Shown here: positions 21,456-29,469 of the stretch, piece after piece
Layout of the letters: every line of letters begins with the position of its first letter
Numbering within the stretch: the first letter of the stretch is position 1
Source: Curvibacter delicatus NBRC 14919
GTDB taxonomy: Bacteria; Pseudomonadota; Gammaproteobacteria; Burkholderiales; Burkholderiaceae_C
Reading direction: 5' to 3'
Assembly: GCF_001592265.1 (NCBI RefSeq)
Contig: NZ_BCWP01000010.1
Span: 35,165 to 99,164 of the forward strand
DNA length: 64,000 nt
Notes under the pieces: model-generated
What the model was told of the DNA's origin: nothing
The model's database searches: none
Seen by the model: the letters and a program-made list of their open reading frames with translations, nothing else
Program-made: the position numbers and the translations under genes

Positions 21456-22721
21456 TTACGCCGTGAAAACCGTCAGCACGCCGGTGTAGCCGTACAGGTG
21501 GTGGCGCGCGATTTCGCCGGCCGCGAAGAAACCCACCAGCGGCACATCACCCAAAGCGCGACGCACGATCTGCAGTTCAGCACTCGGGCCACCGAAGTGC
21601 GGACCGCCACGACCGGAGCAACTCACATACACCGCGCCGGCAATGCGCCGTGCCGGATGCGGTGCGGCTTCCGCCTCGGATGCGCCCAGGGCGTGCGCGG
21701 TGCCGACCGTCATTTCCTCCGGCTCCAGCTCTTCGCGGATTTCGGCGCAGATGCGCGTGAGGTCGGCGCGTGCCGCCTGCACATTGCGTTGGCAGAACGC
21801 CAGCTCCATGCCGGGCTCAGCCAGGTCGGCCAGTGCCACGCCCTGGCGTGAGGGGTCGAGGCCGATGATGTGGCGCACCAGCACGTCGCTGCCGAAGTTG
21901 CCGGTGCGGCTGACGGCGTGGCCGTCTTGCGGCGCATCGGCCGGCCGCATGAGACCGGCCAGCGTGGCGCGCACGGCGTCCAGCGCCTGCTGTGGCCGGT
22001 CCAGCGACACGTTGAGGTCGCGCAGCAACACCTCCAGCGCCGGCTCGCCGTCGAGCTTGAAGACCACGTTGCGCTCGGCCTCGGTCACCACATGGCTCTT
22101 GGCCACCGGCAGGCAGCCCTGCGTGACGCGCGACACCAGCCGCACGCCCTCACCAAAGGCCACGCCGCTCAAGCCGCCATGGAAGACGCCGGTGGCCCGG
22201 CCCTGGCCGCGGATGAAACCGTCACCACCGAGGGCGAACTGCACGCTCTCGCTGCGGCTGGCCGCGAGACCACCAAACAGGTAACCCGAGTCGGTGCGCT
22301 CAGCCATCTCATTGATCAGTTCGGCCAGGTCGGGCGTTTCGCCGTCGGCATGCACCAGCGCCGTGTGCGCCTCAAAGCCCAGCCCCAGCGGCGCCACGCC
22401 GGAGAACACGCGGTACTGGTCGGTCGGCAGTTCGCACAGCATGACGGCCAACGCCGGCTCGTCGAAGTACTCCACGTTGTTGGCGGCAATGCCCACGCCC
22501 ACCGTGCCGGCCCAGTCGGTGACTTCGGGCAGTTCGGCGCTCAGGTGCGCCAGGATGGCCTCGGCTTCTGCGGCGTAGTGGTCGGTGATGTAGAGCAGCG
22601 CCAGCGTCGGGTTGTGCGCGTAGTCGGGCAAGGCCATCTGCGCGCGCAGCTGTGCCAGCACCAAGCCGGCGGCCATCGTCCACTGTGGGTGGGTGGCGTG
22701 TGCGTGGGGGAATAGCTTCAC
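21456..22721 (-). CDS. FIST-domain sensory protein
   Basis: A 421-residue soluble protein with FIST_N (about 30-230: TLALLYITDHYAAEAEAILA, then GVGIAANNVEYF) and FIST_C (about 240-400: ending GGPSAELQIVRRALGDVP, LVGFFAAGEIA). FIST domains bind small ligands, perhaps amino acids, and are usually sensory inputs; here it stands without an output domain. The start is GTG at 22721-22719, with GGAG 8 bp upstream. The frame stays open to 24026 across phaM, but that part is shadow. It lies 23 bp after phaM on the same strand, so it is probably co-transcribed with it. Confidence 0.88.
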   Translation of the reverse strand: MKLFPHAHATHPQWTMAAGLVLAQLRAQMALPDYAHNPTLALLYITDHYAAEAEAILAHLSAELPEVTDWAGTVGVGIAANNVEYFDEPALAVMLCELPTDQYRVFSGVAPLGLGFEAHTALVHADGETPDLAELINEMAERTDSGYLFGGLAASRSESVQFALGGDGFIRGQGRATGVFHGGLSGVAFGEGVRLVSRVTQGCLPVAKSHVVTEAERNVVFKLDGEPALEVLLRDLNVSLDRPQQALDAVRATLAGLMRPADAPQDGHAVSRTGNFGSDVLVRHIIGLDPSRQGVALADLAEPGMELAFCQRNVQAARADLTRICAEIREELEPEEMTVGTAHALGASEAEAAPHPARRIAGAVYVSCSGRGGPHFGGPSAELQIVRRALGDVPLVGFFAAGEIARHHLYGYTGVLTVFTA

Positions 22722-22744
22722 GAAATCACTCCGGCAGGCACGGG

Positions 22745-23368
22745 TCAACGACGGCGCGGCGCACTTTTTGCCGCACTTTTCTTGGCGACTTTTGTGGCTC
22801 CAGCCCCTGTCTTGCCTGCGCCAGCCGTTTCTTTTTTGATAGCAGTCTGCGGCGCCGACGGCAGCTTGCTGGCGGCCTCTTTCATGGCGTGGCTGGCGAT
22901 CTGCTGGAACTGCTGGGTGAGCGCGCCCCAGAACCGCATCGGGTCCGGCGTTGGTGCGGCAGTGGTCTTTGCACTGCTCCCTTTCGCGCCGGCCGCTGCG
23001 CGCGGCTTGCGGGGCGCGGCGGTTTTGACGGGGGTGGCAGGAGTAGGGGCTTGTGGTGCGGCCGCAGCGGGTTTGAAGGCCTGGGCCAGGTCGGGTGGGT
23101 TGAAGTTCATGCCCTTGAGCGTGGCCAGCGTCATCTTCTGCACCTCCAGCGCCTGGATGGTGGCCCGCAGGGCGGTGGCGTTCTGGTCGAGCCAGAACTG
23201 CACCGCCTTGAGCTCCTCGATGCGCTTGTCCAGCACCTTCGGGTCCAGCGTGGGCGCCACCCAGCTGTTCATGGCCGGCAAGGACGCCGCAGCCCCTTTG
23301 CCCAGGCTTTGCAGAAACTCGAAGCCCGGCACGAATTTGCCGAAACCGGTGGGGTCTGTTGTGCTCAT
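22745..23368 (-). CDS. phaM: PhaM-type polyhydroxyalkanoate granule regulator
   Basis: PhaM in Ralstonia/Cupriavidus activates PHA synthase, coats granules and tethers them to the nucleoid. The 207-residue protein has the family N-terminus (GFGKFVPGFEFLQSLGKG), the VLDKRIEELKAVQFWLDQN helix and a QALEVQKMTLATLKGMN segment. It ends in an Ala/Lys/Arg-rich histone-H1-like tail (about 160-207), the expected DNA-binding part. It implies that the cell makes PHA. The FIST gene follows after 23 bp. Confidence 0.88.
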   Translation of the reverse strand: MSTTDPTGFGKFVPGFEFLQSLGKGAAASLPAMNSWVAPTLDPKVLDKRIEELKAVQFWLDQNATALRATIQALEVQKMTLATLKGMNFNPPDLAQAFKPAAAAPQAPTPATPVKTAAPRKPRAAAGAKGSSAKTTAAPTPDPMRFWGALTQQFQQIASHAMKEAASKLPSAPQTAIKKETAGAGKTGAGATKVAKKSAAKSAPRRR

Positions 23369-23464
23369 GGCCGCTCCAGCAAGTTGTCGTCAGTGATGGA
23401 CAACAGCTTACCCCATCACCGCGCGGTGTGCACTGAGCACACAGGCCGCGCGGCCTGCGTGCGC

Positions 23465-24445
23465 TCAGTCGAGACGGCCGATGCGCTGCACCAGCGCCGC
23501 CATGCTGCGCGCGTCGGCCTGCACGAAGCGCTCGAACTCGGGCGCATCCTGGTACTGGAAAGACGTCCCGGCAGCGGCCAGCGCCTGCTTGGCGCGCGCG
23601 TCTTCGGACGCGGCCTTGGCCGCTTGGCGCAGCTTGGCCACCACGGCTTCCGGCGTGCCTGCGGGCACGAACAGGCCGGCCCACTGCGAGTAGCTGATCG
23701 GCACACCCAGCTCCTTGAAGCTGGGCACCTCCGGCAGCGCGGCCAAGCGGCCTTCGCCCCAGTGCGCCAGCACACGCAGCTTGCCGGCACGCACGTGCTG
23801 CATCACGCTCGACGGGCCGGTGGCCAAGGCATCGACCTGGCCACCCAGCAGGGCCAGCACGGCAGGACCGGCGCCGGTGTAGGGCACGTGCAGCATGAAG
23901 CTGTTGGTGGCCACCTTGAGCTGCTCCATCGGCACGTGCATGGTGCCGTAGTTGCCGGAGGAGCCGAAGGTGATGGCGCCGGGCCTGGCCTTCACCGCCG
24001 CCATGAAGTCCTTGTAGGTCTTCCACGGGCTGTCGGCGCGCACCACCAGCGCGGTCGGGTCGGCGGTAAAACGCGCCACCGGCTTGAGCTGCTCCAGCGT
24101 GAACATGGGCGCACGCTTGAGCACCTTGTCGGCCTCCGGCAGCACCACGATGGACGACAGCGCCATCAACAGGCTGTAGCCGTCCGGCCGCGCCTTGGCC
24201 ACCTGCGCCATGCCGATGCCGCCGCCGGCACCACCCTTGTTCTCCACGATCATGAATTGCTTAAGCGCGCGGCCCATGGCTTCGGCCACCGGACGGCCCA
24301 CGGTGTCGGCCACGCCGCCGGGCGGGAACGGCACCAGCATGCTGACGGGCTTGTTCGGATAGTCTTCCTGCGCCAGTGCGGGCAGGCCCAGCAGGCCGGC
24401 CAGGCCGGCCCCGGCGAATTGCAGCAGTTCGCGGCGTTGTGTCAT
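23465..24445 (-). CDS. Bug-family tripartite tricarboxylate transporter receptor
   Basis: A 326-residue periplasmic receptor. The N-terminus has twin arginines (TQRRELLQFAGAGLAGLLG) and could be a Tat substrate, with cleavage after LPALAQ. Bug hallmarks are YPNKPVSMLVPFPPGGVAD, FMIVENKGGAGGGIG, ARPDGYSLLMA and LHVPYTGAGPAVLALLGG. It is 48 bp downstream of a fumarylacetoacetase-like gene and under the same GntR-controlled promoter region, so its ligand is probably a carboxylate fed into that pathway. No TctA/B genes are adjacent. Confidence 0.92.
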   Translation of the reverse strand: MTQRRELLQFAGAGLAGLLGLPALAQEDYPNKPVSMLVPFPPGGVADTVGRPVAEAMGRALKQFMIVENKGGAGGGIGMAQVAKARPDGYSLLMALSSIVVLPEADKVLKRAPMFTLEQLKPVARFTADPTALVVRADSPWKTYKDFMAAVKARPGAITFGSSGNYGTMHVPMEQLKVATNSFMLHVPYTGAGPAVLALLGGQVDALATGPSSVMQHVRAGKLRVLAHWGEGRLAALPEVPSFKELGVPISYSQWAGLFVPAGTPEAVVAKLRQAAKAASEDARAKQALAAAGTSFQYQDAPEFERFVQADARSMAALVQRIGRLD

Positions 24446-24493
24446 GGTTGTCTCCTCGGGTTGTTGTTCAGGGGCACCGGTCGCGCGCCGGCG

Positions 24494-25375
24494 TCAGATC
24501 TCTTCCACCGGGTTGTTGAGTTCACCCAGGCCGGAGATGGCCACGCGCACCACGTCGCCCTGGCGCAGGAACTTCGGCGGATTGAAGCCGACGCCCACGC
24601 CCACCGAGGTGCCGGTGGCGATGATGTCACCCGGCAGCAGCGTCATGGCGGCGGACATGGTTTCGATCAGGGTCGGCACGTCGAAGATCAGCTGCGAGAT
24701 GTGCGCGTTCTGGCGCTGCTCGCCGTTGACCCAGGTCTGCATGCGCATGTCGGTCGGTGCTTCGTCACGGCTGGTCATCCAGGGGCCGAGCGGGCAGAAG
24801 CCGTCGAGCGACTTGCCGAGGAACCACTGCGCGTGGTTCTTCTGCAGGTCGCGGGCAGTCACGTCGTTCAGGGCCACAAAACCCCAGACGTGCTGCATGG
24901 CGTCGGCCTTGCTGACGTTGCGGCAGGTGCTGCCAATGACAACACCGATCTCGCCTTCGTAGTCCACCGACTGGGTGTGCTTGGGGTTGAAGCGGATTGC
25001 ATCGGTCGGGCCGCTCAGGGTGGTGGTGGCCTTGGTGAAGATCTGCGGGAACTGCGGGATGGCCGAGGCTGCACCGCTGGTGGCGTTGAAGCCGCTCTTG
25101 TCGAACTCGACCGCATGCTCGTGGTAGTTCTTGCCGACAGCAAACGGGTTGCGCAGGAAGGCGGAGAGCGGGGCCAGGAACTTGACCTGTGCCATCGGCA
25201 CACACTCGGTCACGGCGGCCTGCAACTGGGCGGCGCTCACGCCCTGCTCGATGACGGCCAGCACCGGGTTGGGGTGGCTGGCCAAGGCGCCGCCGACCAG
25301 GGCCACTTCCTGCTTGGCTTCATCCACCAGGGCCAGGTGGACCTGACCGGCTTTTTCCACACGTGCGATCTTCAT
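24494..25375 (-). CDS. Fumarylacetoacetate hydrolase (FAH) family protein
   Basis: A 293-residue cytoplasmic enzyme of the FAH fold, which hydrolyses, decarboxylates or isomerises 2-oxo or acylpyruvate intermediates with a bound metal. The start is ATG 25375 with AGGAG upstream. Metal-site motifs are VDYEGEIGVVIG (E-x-E) with the later Asp in the ALNDVTARDLQ block; also VGKNYHEHA, FTKATTTLSGPTDAI and PGDIIATGTSVGVG. It is the first gene of a leftward operon with the Bug receptor and is divergent from the GntR gene. The exact substrate is unknown. Confidence 0.9.
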   Translation of the reverse strand: MKIARVEKAGQVHLALVDEAKQEVALVGGALASHPNPVLAVIEQGVSAAQLQAAVTECVPMAQVKFLAPLSAFLRNPFAVGKNYHEHAVEFDKSGFNATSGAASAIPQFPQIFTKATTTLSGPTDAIRFNPKHTQSVDYEGEIGVVIGSTCRNVSKADAMQHVWGFVALNDVTARDLQKNHAQWFLGKSLDGFCPLGPWMTSRDEAPTDMRMQTWVNGEQRQNAHISQLIFDVPTLIETMSAAMTLLPGDIIATGTSVGVGVGFNPPKFLRQGDVVRVAISGLGELNNPVEEI

Positions 25376-25415
25376 GCGAACTCCTGCAAAGTAAATGCAA
25401 ACCCAAATTGGTTGC

Positions 25416-25511
25416 AATTGGTTTATCTTGGTCAAAATTATAGACCGGGCATTTTGCCTCTGTCACGGTGGAAAACACGTAGGCCTTCGAATTAATTGGT
25501 TTGATTTGGTC
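25416..25511. promoter_or_regulatory. Imperfect direct repeat, candidate GntR operators
   Basis: AATTGGTTTATCTTGGTC (25416-25433) and AATTGGTTTGATTTGGTC (25494-25511) agree at 15 of 18 bases. A third AATTGGTT core starts at 25406. All lie in the AT-rich 180-bp gap between the FAH gene and the divergent GntR gene, where a FadR/GntR repressor would bind. The two long copies are 78 bp apart (centre to centre), close to seven and a half helical turns. Confidence 0.5.
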
Positions 25512-25555
25512 TGGCAATTTGCTACCATCACGCATCTCCCACTGCCCACCTCGCC

Positions 25556-26224
25556 ATGGACTCGACCGCCCTGTTACGGGAAACGATTGTTGAAAACCTG
25601 AAGACCGGCACCTGGCGTGCCGGCCATCGCATCCCGACCGAGCGCGCGCTGTGCGAGCAGTTCGGCATGGGACGTTCGGCGGTGCGCCGCGTGCTGGCGC
25701 AGCTCAAGGACGCGGGCCTGATTTCACAGACCGTGGGCAGCGGCACCTATGTGACCGAACAGGCCCCAGGGCTGCTGCCCGCGCTGGGCAACACGCCGCT
25801 GGCCAGCACCAGCCCGGCTGAGCTGATGGAAGCGCGCATGGCGCTGGAGCCGGCCATCGTGGAGATGGTGGTGCGCAATGCCACCTCCGCCGATTTCGCC
25901 CGCATGGACCAGTGCTGCGAACAGGCCGAACGGGCCAGCTCGCTCGACGAGTTCGAGCACTGGGACGGGCTGCTGCACGAGGTAATTGCCGAAGCCGCGC
26001 ACAACAGCTTCATCAGCAATGTGTTCCGCTTGATGAACCAGGCACGCGCGCAGGGCGAGTGGGGCATGCTCAAGCGCAAGAGCGTCACGCCCGAACGGCG
26101 TGCCGCCTACCAGCAGGAGCACCGCGCGCTGGTGGCCGCACTGCGCGAACGCGACCTGGGCACGGCGCTGGCGCACACGCGTGAGCACCTGTTGCACGTG
26201 CGGCGCAACCTGCTGGGCCTGTAA
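25556..26224 (+). CDS. FadR/GntR-family regulator (FCD domain)
   Basis: A 222-residue regulator with an N-terminal winged helix (about 5-70: KTGTWRAGHRIPTERALCEQ, then GMGRSAVRRVLAQLKDAGLI) and a C-terminal FCD ligand domain. FCD metal-site residues are suggested by MEARMALEPAIVEM, FEHWDGLLHEVIAEAAHN and EHRALVAALRERD. Members usually repress catabolic operons and sense the pathway's organic acid. It is divergent from the FAH/Bug operon, its likely target. Confidence 0.92.
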   Translation: MDSTALLRETIVENLKTGTWRAGHRIPTERALCEQFGMGRSAVRRVLAQLKDAGLISQTVGSGTYVTEQAPGLLPALGNTPLASTSPAELMEARMALEPAIVEMVVRNATSADFARMDQCCEQAERASSLDEFEHWDGLLHEVIAEAAHNSFISNVFRLMNQARAQGEWGMLKRKSVTPERRAAYQQEHRALVAALRERDLGTALAHTREHLLHVRRNLLGL

Positions 26225-26262
26225 GGGGTCAGGCCAGACGGGCCAGAGCGGGTGCGCGCCGG

Positions 26263-26297
26263 TCCGCCCTGCGCGGCACGGGGCAGCGCAGGGCGGA
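26263..26297. terminator. Strong hairpin between converging GntR and TonB-receptor genes
   Basis: TCCGCCCTGCGC (26263-26274) and GCGCAGGGCGGA (26286-26297) are perfect 12-bp arms with an 11-base loop. It is placed to stop transcription from both sides, although T-runs are short. Confidence 0.6.
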
Positions 26298-26305
26298 TTC
26301 CACGG

Positions 26306-28534
26306 TCAGAACTTCGCGCTCAGACCAACATACAGCGAGCGCGCCGGCCCCGGAACGGGCGTTCCCCAGACGGCACCGCCCTGCCCCACATAGGCCCCAC
26401 CCAGTGGCGGCGCATAAGCCCGGTTCAGCACGTTATCGATACCCAGATCCAGACGAGCCGACTTCCACTCGTAGCTGCTGCGCAGGTTCAGCAAGCCGTA
26501 GCCGCCGGTCTGCATCTCGTTGCGTACCTGCGAGACGTCCTTCTTGTCCGCCACCAGCTGGATCTCGGCCGTATTGGTCCAAGCACCGAAACGCTGCTCG
26601 AGGGCCAGCTTGGCGTTGAGCGGCATCTGGTTGTACAGGTTGTCGTCGGTATCGGTATTCTTGCCCCGCAGGTAGCTCAACAGCCCCTTGGCCATGAAAC
26701 TGCCCCAGGCCCCGCCGGCAACCAGCTGGGTGTGCCCCGAGATGTCCACCCCGTAGATGCGCGCGCGCTGGTTGGCGAAACTGAGGTTGACGAAACCGTC
26801 GGTGCGCGTGGGACAGCTCTTGCCAACGACTGCACATGACACTGCATCGATGTAGTCCTGCACGTAGGTCAGGTAGGGCGTGACCTGGAAGGCCCAGTTG
26901 CGGCGATCGGCATCGTGCCAGTCGGCCGTCACGCTCAATGTGTTGGCCACCTCGGATTTGAGATTCAGGTTTCCGACATAGCCGTTGGCGTCGCCAGCCC
27001 AGTTGATCATGTTCATGGCCATGCTGTTGTTGGTCGACCAGGTGTAACGCTCGTAGAGGTTGGGGGAGCGCGTCTTGCGGGCCAGACCGGCGCTGAAGCT
27101 GCGCTCGTCATCCGGGCTGTACCGCACCAGTGCTGCGGCATCAAGGTTCTGGTCGGTGCGACGCCGGTCGCTCGCATTGAAGGCCCCGGGCACGGTGGCC
27201 GGATTGGTGGGGTCGCCATAACCCATCATGCCGCCGGCGTTGTTGTAGCCCTGCACCGTCCCGGTGTCCATGGTCACTGTTCCGCTGCGCAGCCCCAGTT
27301 GCGACTGCCATTTCGGACTCCAGCGCGCTTCCCATTCGGCAAACACTTCCAGCCGGTCGCGCTGGCCGCCGTTGATGTTCCAGAATTTATTCGGCCCCAT
27401 CATGCCGGCGGTTGTGGTGATCGGATCCCACCAGTCATCGAGACGATAGCGCTGGTATTCGACACCCGCCCTGACCGTGTCCCGCGGCGAGAGGAGGATA
27501 TCCGCCTTGACCAGGGCGCCGGTGTTCCAGCCTTCGGTGTCCATGGGCATGCCGAGCGACGTGGCCGATGACAGTTTGTTGTCCAGGAAGTTCATCTTGT
27601 GGCGCGTGTGCTCGTTGTAGACGCGCGTCTCCAGCGAGCCCCATTCGTACTGCCCCTTGTAGCGCAGGTTGACCTGCTCGCTCTTGTTGCCGGTCATGTC
27701 CATGCGCTGATTCGGGAAACCCTGGTAGGGGATGTTCTGCAGACCCAGCTTCAGCTCCAGCAGGTGGTTCTCCTGGCGCATGGCCAGGCCCAGCGACTGG
27801 TTCTGTGCGCTGTACTGCGATGCTCCCACCTCGCGGGCGGCCGGCACCTTGACCCGGGTGGTGGGTGTGCCGGTCTTGAAGTCTGCCGCGGTCTCGTAGT
27901 TGTCGGACTCGGCAGTGGACCCGCTGTACGACAGGCTGAAGCGTTCATTGGCTGCGGTCATCGACACATTGGCCCCTCGGCCGTTGCCGTTGCTGCGATA
28001 GAACGCACCGGTCGTGCCTTTGAGCAGCAGGCCTTCACCGGCGCGGGCGAACACCGGCGCCGCAGCGTTGGCGACGACGGTGCCGCCCAGGCTGTCGCCG
28101 CCTGCGCTGACCGGTGCCACACCTGTGTAGACCTGGATGCTGTCGACGGCCGTCGGATCGATGTACGACAGCGGTGGATTCATGTGGTTGGCACAGGCCG
28201 AGATCAGATCCATGCCATCGACCTTGATGCGCAAGCGGTCGTCCGCCAGGCCGTGGATGGACGGCAGGCTGGAGACACCTCCGGCGCCATACAGGCTCAA
28301 GCCCGGTACGCCATAAAGCAGTTGAGCCGTGTCGCTGGTGGCCGCCTGCCGCGGCACGATGGCTGCGGCGTCCAGCGCGATGGGGCCGGACTGTTCGGGC
28401 CTGGTCGCCTTGACCGTCACGTCAGGCAATGTGGCTGGAGCGTCCTCGGCAGCCAGTACGCTGCCGCTCAGCACGGCCAGGGACGGCAGGGCCAGAAGCA
28501 TGGCCCGATGAAAAGTTCGTCGTTGGAAATTCAT
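26306..28534 (-). CDS. oprC: OprC/NosA-type TonB-dependent copper receptor
   Basis: A 742-residue outer-membrane receptor for copper uptake. ATG 28534 opens a signal peptide ending near LSGSVLAAE. The plug starts with LPDVTVKATRPEQ and has the copper-receptor family segment HMNPPLSYIDPTAVDSIQVY. It carries C114-A-N-H-M118 and H312-K-M314, matching the CxxxM and HxM copper ligands known in Pseudomonas aeruginosa OprC. The beta-barrel ends in a C-terminal Phe (YVGLSAKF). It is the last gene of the leftward copper island. An upstream in-frame extension to 28624 is rejected because it precedes the signal peptide. Confidence 0.92.
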   Translation of the reverse strand: MNFQRRTFHRAMLLALPSLAVLSGSVLAAEDAPATLPDVTVKATRPEQSGPIALDAAAIVPRQAATSDTAQLLYGVPGLSLYGAGGVSSLPSIHGLADDRLRIKVDGMDLISACANHMNPPLSYIDPTAVDSIQVYTGVAPVSAGGDSLGGTVVANAAAPVFARAGEGLLLKGTTGAFYRSNGNGRGANVSMTAANERFSLSYSGSTAESDNYETAADFKTGTPTTRVKVPAAREVGASQYSAQNQSLGLAMRQENHLLELKLGLQNIPYQGFPNQRMDMTGNKSEQVNLRYKGQYEWGSLETRVYNEHTRHKMNFLDNKLSSATSLGMPMDTEGWNTGALVKADILLSPRDTVRAGVEYQRYRLDDWWDPITTTAGMMGPNKFWNINGGQRDRLEVFAEWEARWSPKWQSQLGLRSGTVTMDTGTVQGYNNAGGMMGYGDPTNPATVPGAFNASDRRRTDQNLDAAALVRYSPDDERSFSAGLARKTRSPNLYERYTWSTNNSMAMNMINWAGDANGYVGNLNLKSEVANTLSVTADWHDADRRNWAFQVTPYLTYVQDYIDAVSCAVVGKSCPTRTDGFVNLSFANQRARIYGVDISGHTQLVAGGAWGSFMAKGLLSYLRGKNTDTDDNLYNQMPLNAKLALEQRFGAWTNTAEIQLVADKKDVSQVRNEMQTGGYGLLNLRSSYEWKSARLDLGIDNVLNRAYAPPLGGAYVGQGGAVWGTPVPGPARSLYVGLSAKF

Positions 28535-28661
28535 GATCAAAACCTTGGTCAGCGGCAGACCGGTGCACACCTGTGCAGGGAACGGCCGCCATTGAAGAAA
28601 TCGCATGCCCACCGCAGCGGGCACAGGGTTGTGCGCGTCTTGTGTACGCGCCCTGCAGTGC

Positions 28662-28838
28662 TCAGCGCGTGCCTGTCAGCGGAATCAGGCGGAGATGGCT
28701 GCCGCCGGCAGAGAGGTCCGCATGGCTTCGGCTCACCAGCGTGGCAACGGCCCAGGCCAGGGATAACGCGGCCAGATGCAGCACGACAAAAACGGCCAAC
28801 CGGCGCATCAGCCTGGTGGTGTGATGCGCTGGCCTCAT
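28662..28838 (-). CDS. Small single-helix membrane protein (58 residues)
   Basis: MRPAHHTTRLMRRLAVFVVL and the following residues form a positively charged N-terminus, one hydrophobic helix (about 13-34) and a short tail, predicted inside-to-outside in the inner membrane. Its ATG overlaps the stop of the preceding 36-residue ORF as ATGA, which suggests coupled translation. It lies between a DUF2946 gene and the copper receptor. No family is recognised. The frame is open further upstream, but that extension is Arg-rich and looks like shadow. Confidence 0.5.
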   Translation of the reverse strand: MRPAHHTTRLMRRLAVFVVLHLAALSLAWAVATLVSRSHADLSAGGSHLRLIPLTGTR

Positions 28839-28945
28839 ACCATTCCCCCTGTCAACGGCCGTCCCAGCCACAGCATCAGCGCGCGCACGGCGCCGATGTT
28901 CAGATGCGCCAGCGCGCACCTCATCGAAAGTTCCAGTGGGTTCAT
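28835..28945 (-). CDS. Candidate 36-residue small protein in the copper island
   Basis: ATG 28945 follows a strong AAGGAGG site (9-base spacer) and encodes MNPLELSMRCALAHLNIGAV and further hydrophobic residues ending LTGGMV. The stop overlaps the next ATG (ATGA). An ATG at 28949 in another frame has a 5-base spacer from the same site and would give a 95-residue alternative, so the frame choice is not certain. The amphipathic, non-random composition and stop-start overlap favour this reading. Confidence 0.4.
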   Translation of the reverse strand: MNPLELSMRCALAHLNIGAVRALMLWLGRPLTGGMV

Positions 28946-29033
28946 TCATCCCACCCTCCTTGAGAAAAGAAAACGATGCAAGCCCTCCGCCCACCTCAGT
29001 CCGAGGCAGGCAAAGCTTCAGTGGTGCGTGAAG

Positions 29034-29462
29034 TCAGGCGCGCCGAGGCGGGCCGCGCGGCAGGGCGACGGTGGAGGGCCGGGAAACAAAGAAAAGTGCC
29101 TGCGCGTCCGGTCGGGCCAAACCAGATTCCGCATTGAAGAAGTGCATGGAAGCCGCGGGCGGCGGCCCCAGCCGTTCAGCGACGAGCAGGCAAAACGGGC
29201 AATGGTCAAGAGAAGGGGCGGATTCCTGCCCGTGTGAGGCATCCGCCGTTGACATGTCGGCCGAGGTTGGTGCCAATGGCACCCAGCGCGGCCCTTCGCT
29301 GGTGCACACCTCGACCATCGGCGCCCCGTCGCTGCGGGCCGCTGCCAAGGCGCGCGACACCGTGGGCGCGAACGCGCCCAGCAGCATGGCGGCAAGGGCG
29401 AGCCAGACCGCGGGACGACAAGCGCGCAGTTGATTCACGGTGCGGATGGACGCAACGGACAA
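29034..29462 (-). CDS. DUF2946 protein, copy A
   Basis: A 142-residue exported or membrane-anchored protein with an N-terminal hydrophobic helix (about 18-40) and the DUF2946 metal-like motif: VCTSEGPRW, then LDHCPFCLL. Family members accompany copper transport genes, and the Cys/His residues suggest a copper role, but no activity is established to my knowledge. The start is unclear: TTG 29462 or GTG 29438. It begins 7 bp after the stop of the PCu(A)C gene. Its 3' half is nearly identical in DNA to copy B (see repeat). Confidence 0.82.
   Translation of the reverse strand: MSVASIRTVNQLRACRPAVWLALAAMLLGAFAPTVSRALAAARSDGAPMVEVCTSEGPRWVPLAPTSADMSTADASHGQESAPSLDHCPFCLLVAERLGPPPAASMHFFNAESGLARPDAQALFFVSRPSTVALPRGPPRRA
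29091..29210. repeat. 120-bp near-identical repeat shared by DUF2946 copies A and B (copy 1)
   Basis: By hand alignment this segment matches 33034-33153 at 115 of 120 positions with no gaps. It encodes the CPFC-containing C-terminal half of the protein. The rest of the two genes is clearly more diverged. Confidence 0.9.
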
Positions 29463-29469
29463 GGAACGT

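Noticed and set aside
22722..24026. The 435-residue upstream extension of the FIST frame
   Set aside because: It overlaps phaM and the Bug receptor in another frame and lacks any family pattern. The GTG at 22721 has a good ribosome site.
22652..25495. A 947-residue open frame on the plus strand
   Set aside because: It lies antisense to FIST, phaM, the Bug receptor and the FAH gene, each with clear family motifs. Its translation is His/Arg/Gly-rich low-complexity text typical of GC-rich shadow frames.
28662..28949. A single 95-residue protein from ATG 28949
   Set aside because: Its first half is Arg-rich and shadow-like, whereas the alternative 36-residue frame has plausible composition and an ATGA overlap. 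It was not excluded completely.
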